From Thermoanaerobacterales bacterium UBA4877 (GTDB taxonomy: Bacteria > Bacillota > Thermoanaerobacteria > Thermoanaerobacterales > UBA4877), in the NCBI GenBank assembly GCA_002399345.1, contig DHDL01000007.1, forward strand, positions 34,056 through 51,213: a stretch of 17,158 nucleotides of DNA, read 5' to 3'. The notes under the pieces were generated by a model, which saw only the letters and a program-made list of their open reading frames with translations, was not told the origin of the DNA and did not search any database. Position numbers and translations under genes: made by a program. Shown one piece after another: positions 14,354-17,158 of the stretch (position 1 is the first letter of the stretch; each line of letters opens with the position of its first letter).

Positions 14354-14384
14354 CCATGTCCTCTTGGATTGCCAAGGGGGATGG
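14354..14384. other. Unexplained long hairpin after the nitroreductase gene
   Basis: CTTGG (14363-14367) and CCAAG (14372-14376) pair around an ATTG loop. The stem continues outward to CCAT (14354-14357) and ATGG (14381-14384), about 13 bp with two G-U pairs and one bulged G. No T run follows on either strand, so it is not a standard terminator. It may be an RNA 3' end structure. Confidence 0.4.
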
Positions 14385-14404
14385 CATCGAATAAACATAA
14401 AAAC

Positions 14405-14442
14405 GGTTCCGGATCATTAATTTGACCCGGAACCAATTTTTT
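14405..14442. terminator. Bidirectional intrinsic terminator between nitroreductase and pxpC
   Basis: GGTTCCGG (14405-14412) pairs with CCGGAACC (14427-14434). An inner TCA/TGA pairing follows after one mismatch. A T run follows on the plus strand (14437-14442) and an A run precedes it (14399-14403), so it can serve both convergent transcripts. The pxpC stop is 9 bases away. Confidence 0.9.
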
Positions 14443-14450
14443 ACTGTATA

Positions 14451-15386
14451 TCAGCTGTGATCGATATACCACCTGATTATATCAAACTGTTCCTCATAGT
14501 TTTTATACAACCGATGGGCATCTTCCACAGATATACTTTTGAAGTGAATGATATCTCCCGGCCTGGCCTGGGCGACCTTCGGTATATCCGCAGAGATGAC
14601 CACGGCTATCTTGGTATAACCCCCTGTAGTCTGCCTGTCTGCCATCATCACTATGGGCTGCCTGTCACCCGGTACCTGTACGCTTCCCAAAGGTATGCCA
14701 TCCGATATTATATCCGCTCCCTTTGAGTGTTCAATTGTCTCACCCTTTAATCTGTAACCCATCCTATCTATATTTTGTGTCACCTCATAAGAACTATTTA
14801 GAAACGTATATATACCTTTTTTGGTAAAATAATCATCTTGAGGGCCCATTACCACCCTAACCGATATTTCTCTTTCATAATGCGGTATGTATATGCCCTC
14901 TAACTGTCTTCCGCGCATGGACATATTTGCCTTGCTAGCATTGATGACATCTCCGGTCTTTATGTATCTTCCCTCTATGCCGCCAATTTTACCTTTTATA
15001 TAGGTGGATCTGCTTCCCATAACAGACTTTATGTCTATCCCTCCGCTAAAAGATATATAGCAGAAGCTGCCGCAGCTTGAGCCGCCGAGCTCCAGGACAT
15101 CACCCGGCCTGGCCGCATACGAATGCCAATTATATACAGGGCTGCCGTTTAACTGCGCGTCAAATTCCCCTCCCGTTATAGCAAACACCGTATCCTCTTC
15201 AAACTCTATAGTGGGTCCCATGAGCATAGATTCCAGCGATGCCTGCTTTTTATCATTTCCTACCAGTATATTACTTATTCTGTATGCATACTGATCACAG
15301 GCTCCCGCCGTAGACATGCCGAACGCCTGATACCCAAATCTGCCCATATCCTGCACTGATGTGATGCCCGGCTTTAATATCTTCAT
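14451..15386 (-). CDS. pxpC: 5-oxoprolinase subunit C (KipA / carboxyltransferase AHS2 family)
   Basis: With PxpA and PxpB this protein forms the prokaryotic ATP-dependent 5-oxoprolinase, which opens 5-oxoproline to glutamate. In B. subtilis it is called KipA and was first described as antagonist of the kinase inhibitor KipI. The 311 residues show the AHS2 signatures: ITSVQDMGRFGYQAFGMSTAGACD at the N-terminus, then the LESMLMGP, AITGGEFDA, RPGDVLELG and SDGIPLGSVQVPGDRQPIVM stretches. The length is normal. Its ATG overlaps the pxpB TGA stop as ATGA, preceded by AAGGGGG, so the two are made in equal amounts. It is the last gene of the operon. Databases often call it biotin-dependent carboxyltransferase, which is likely misleading. 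Confidence 0.93.
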   Translation of the reverse strand: MKILKPGITSVQDMGRFGYQAFGMSTAGACDQYAYRISNILVGNDKKQASLESMLMGPTIEFEEDTVFAITGGEFDAQLNGSPVYNWHSYAARPGDVLELGGSSCGSFCYISFSGGIDIKSVMGSRSTYIKGKIGGIEGRYIKTGDVINASKANMSMRGRQLEGIYIPHYEREISVRVVMGPQDDYFTKKGIYTFLNSSYEVTQNIDRMGYRLKGETIEHSKGADIISDGIPLGSVQVPGDRQPIVMMADRQTTGGYTKIAVVISADIPKVAQARPGDIIHFKSISVEDAHRLYKNYEEQFDIIRWYIDHS

Positions 15387-16117
15387 GATGTTTCCCCCTT
15401 TATAACATCGACCTGATATGTGCAGTCATCTACTTCTTTTTTTATCTTATTAAACTCTTTCTCAGATACGGGTTTGAATCTTATTCTGTCACCCATCTTA
15501 GGAAGTATGGGAACATCGCGATAAGGGTCGTAAAGCTTTACAGGTGTAATTCCTATTAGCCTCCATCCACCGGGGCTATCGATAGGATACATACCTGTCT
15601 GTTTTCCAGCTATACCCACCGATCCGGCCGGTATCCTTTTCCTCGGTGTCTCCAGTCTGGGAGTGGCTATCCTCTCATCCATGCCTCCCAGATAAGTAAA
15701 TCCCGGGGTAAAACCCAGCATATAAATTAGATAATCCACCGAGGTGTGTATATCTATGACCTCTTTTTCAGTAAGATGAGCATGCTCGGCAACAAAGGGC
15801 AGATCCGGACCGCTCTCGCCTCCATAAAGTACCGGAATCACGAGTGTATCTCCGTTCTTTGCTGAGCTTATATCCAACTTATCGTATACTCTCTTAAGAA
15901 CATTTACAGCATCATCATAATACATCACAAAGGGATCATAGTAAACGAGTATGGATCTGTATGTGGGCACCGTTTCCACAATGCCCCTTATACCCTTACT
16001 AAAAATATCATCAACTATTCCCCTTATAGCAGTATTACATTCCTCCTCAATGCCATCACTCAGCTCCATACATACAGCATTGTCTCCTGCAGGTAAAAAC
16101 CTCGGCCTGGAATACAT
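15383..16117 (-). CDS. pxpB: 5-oxoprolinase subunit B (KipI / AHS1 family)
   Basis: Partner of PxpC in the cytoplasmic 5-oxoprolinase complex. In B. subtilis the homologue KipI inhibits the sporulation kinase KinA. The 244 residues contain the family marks VIPVLYGGESGPDL, HTSVDYLIYMLGFTPGFTYLGG (about 128-149), TPRKRIPAGSVGIAGKQTGM and YPIDSPGGWRLIGITP. The AGGAGGG ribosome binding site overlaps the end of the upstream amidohydrolase gene, which stops 12 bases before this ATG. The stop overlaps the pxpC start. No PxpA (LamB/YcsF) is visible here; it would have to lie beyond the right edge or elsewhere. Confidence 0.93.
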   Translation of the reverse strand: MYSRPRFLPAGDNAVCMELSDGIEEECNTAIRGIVDDIFSKGIRGIVETVPTYRSILVYYDPFVMYYDDAVNVLKRVYDKLDISSAKNGDTLVIPVLYGGESGPDLPFVAEHAHLTEKEVIDIHTSVDYLIYMLGFTPGFTYLGGMDERIATPRLETPRKRIPAGSVGIAGKQTGMYPIDSPGGWRLIGITPVKLYDPYRDVPILPKMGDRIRFKPVSEKEFNKIKKEVDDCTYQVDVIKGETS

Positions 16118-16129
16118 TTCTATCCCTCC

Positions 16130-16912
16130 TTATAAAGAGTATACATCCGGCCTCCTGTCCTTAAATACAGGCATCTTTTTCCTCACATCATTCACCATTC
16201 CAAGATCTATATTCACTGTCACAATATCTTCATCTTCTCCTGTTTCAGCTTTCACTTCACCCCACGGATCTATCACCATGGAGTGCCCAAAAAACTTATC
16301 TCTGCCCTTCTCACCGACCCGGTTGCAGGATACCACATACATCTGATTTTCTATTGCTCTGGCAATCTGAAGCGTCCGCCAATGATCCAGCCTGGGATGC
16401 GGCCACTCTGCGGGGATAAAAAGAACCTTAGCCCCTTTTAAAGCTAAAGAGCGGGCAAGCTCGGGAAACCTCAGATCGTAACATATCATAACCCCAGAGG
16501 GGGACCCATCTATTTCAAAATATCCGATCTTGTCTCCGGACTGTAAGAATTTATCTTCTTCCATAAGGCCAAACAGGTGGAGTTTGTCATAATTTAGTAT
16601 GACATTCCCACTCCTATCAAAAACATAGGTTGTATTGTACAGTCCACCTGCTCTGAAATCAGAGACGGATCCTGCTATGACATTTACATGAGTGCTCTTT
16701 ATAAAGGGGATAAAAGACTTTAAAAGCTCTTTGCCCTCCCTGTCTCCCACCTTATCCATTACATCAAAAGCGTAGGCTGTACTAAACATCTCCGGCAGGA
16801 TTATGACGTCAGGCGCATCATCCATAGCCTTCGTCATAAGATCTATAGCGTGTTTGTAATTATTCTTCGGTTTTCCCAATTCAATGTCCATCTGTATTAT
16901 AGATATCCTCAT
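16130..16912 (-). CDS. Carbon-nitrogen hydrolase (nitrilase superfamily, omega-amidase-like)
   Basis: Hydrolyses a C-N bond of an amide. The 260-residue protein holds the nitrilase catalytic triad: E41 in ILPEMFS, K110 in NYDKLHLF and nucleophile C144 in ICYDLRFPEL. The stretch after the cysteine (IPAEWPHPRLDHWRTLQIAR, then AIENQ and the SCNRVG segment) is closest in pattern to bacterial omega-amidases such as B. subtilis MtnU, which act on 2-oxoglutaramate and related alpha-keto amides. The exact substrate is not shown by sequence. Its ATG overlaps the upstream TGA as ATGA, and pxpB follows after 12 bases, placing it firmly in the 5-oxoprolinase operon. An amide-recycling role beside 5-oxoproline cleavage is inferred. 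Confidence 0.92.
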   Translation of the reverse strand: MRISIIQMDIELGKPKNNYKHAIDLMTKAMDDAPDVIILPEMFSTAYAFDVMDKVGDREGKELLKSFIPFIKSTHVNVIAGSVSDFRAGGLYNTTYVFDRSGNVILNYDKLHLFGLMEEDKFLQSGDKIGYFEIDGSPSGVMICYDLRFPELARSLALKGAKVLFIPAEWPHPRLDHWRTLQIARAIENQMYVVSCNRVGEKGRDKFFGHSMVIDPWGEVKAETGEDEDIVTVNIDLGMVNDVRKKMPVFKDRRPDVYSL

Positions 16913-17158
16913 TTTATTCCTTCCTTCAGTACGGTAACATTATATGAATGAGAAATTTCCCTCCCACAAACAGGATCCTCCATTTCAATAACATACTTAT
17001 CAGCATAAATCAACTCTCCTCCGATGGTAGCCGGCGTACCGCTCATGAGAATAGTGCCGTCCAGCTGATTATCCACATCCTTAAGCCTGCGAAGCCATTC
17101 AGAGTAATGAAGAAGTTGGTATGATCCGAGCCCACAGTCACATATATCCTGTCCTTAT
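16909..17158 (-). pseudogene. DUF2848-type gene, partial and apparently disrupted
   Basis: The gene runs off the right edge. Entering the window, one frame reads KDRIYVTVGSDHTN, which matches the (G)LGSDHTD motif of DUF2848 proteins. That frame then degenerates and a different frame takes over near 17110-17122: YQLLHYSEWLRRLKD, then LDGTILMSGTPATIGGEL, DPVCGREISHSYNV and the stop at 16909. The second part matches the family C-terminus, but roughly 50 residues normally found between the two motifs are missing. I read this as an internal deletion with a frameshift. The stop overlaps the next gene's ATG, so it was the preceding cistron of the operon. DUF2848 proteins have no firm function. Only about 80 codons are visible. 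Confidence 0.6.

Overview
This 17.2 kb window looks like chromosomal DNA of an anaerobic Firmicute of the class Clostridia. Four things suggest this: strong Shine-Dalgarno sites before almost every gene, mid-to-low GC with AT-rich promoters, a clostridial-type single-cluster ferredoxin, and a CBS-domain family II pyrophosphatase next to a sodium-pump decarboxylase beta subunit. The genus is not determined. I see no rRNA, tRNA, CRISPR array, phage genes or transposase.

Layout. (1) 1-4415, minus strand: a large GT-A glycosyltransferase/GH130 mannoside-phosphorylase fusion, translationally coupled to aroD, followed by the start of a small coiled-coil protein with its own promoter. (2) 4506-8520, plus strand: a monocistronic ferredoxin, a secreted stalk-domain protein with an internally duplicated C-terminus, a MATE exporter and a lipoprotein, with terminators after the first, second and fourth. 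(3) 8550-11430, plus strand: a split ThrE-type exporter (YjjP-like and YjjB-like halves) and a nucleotide-regulated Mn-dependent pyrophosphatase, probably one operon. (4) 11663-13027, plus strand: a self-contained unit with a strong promoter, a palindromic operator, a sodium-pump decarboxylase beta subunit, an unannotated 40-residue gamma-like membrane peptide and a perfect terminator. Two imperfect copies of a 42-bp repeat bracket it. (5) 13084-13518, minus strand: a UBA-like/DUF4342 protein, divergent from a nitroreductase (13750-14310, plus). (6) 14451-17158, minus strand: an operon of a DUF2848-type gene (apparently broken), a carbon-nitrogen hydrolase and the 5-oxoprolinase subunits PxpB and PxpC, with start/stop overlaps or very short gaps. 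A bidirectional terminator separates it from the nitroreductase.

The parts most worth a second look are the transferase-phosphorylase fusion with its large unassigned middle region, the orphan beta/gamma sodium-pump pair with its operator and flanking repeats, and the amide/5-oxoproline operon that lacks PxpA in view and starts with a disrupted DUF2848 gene.
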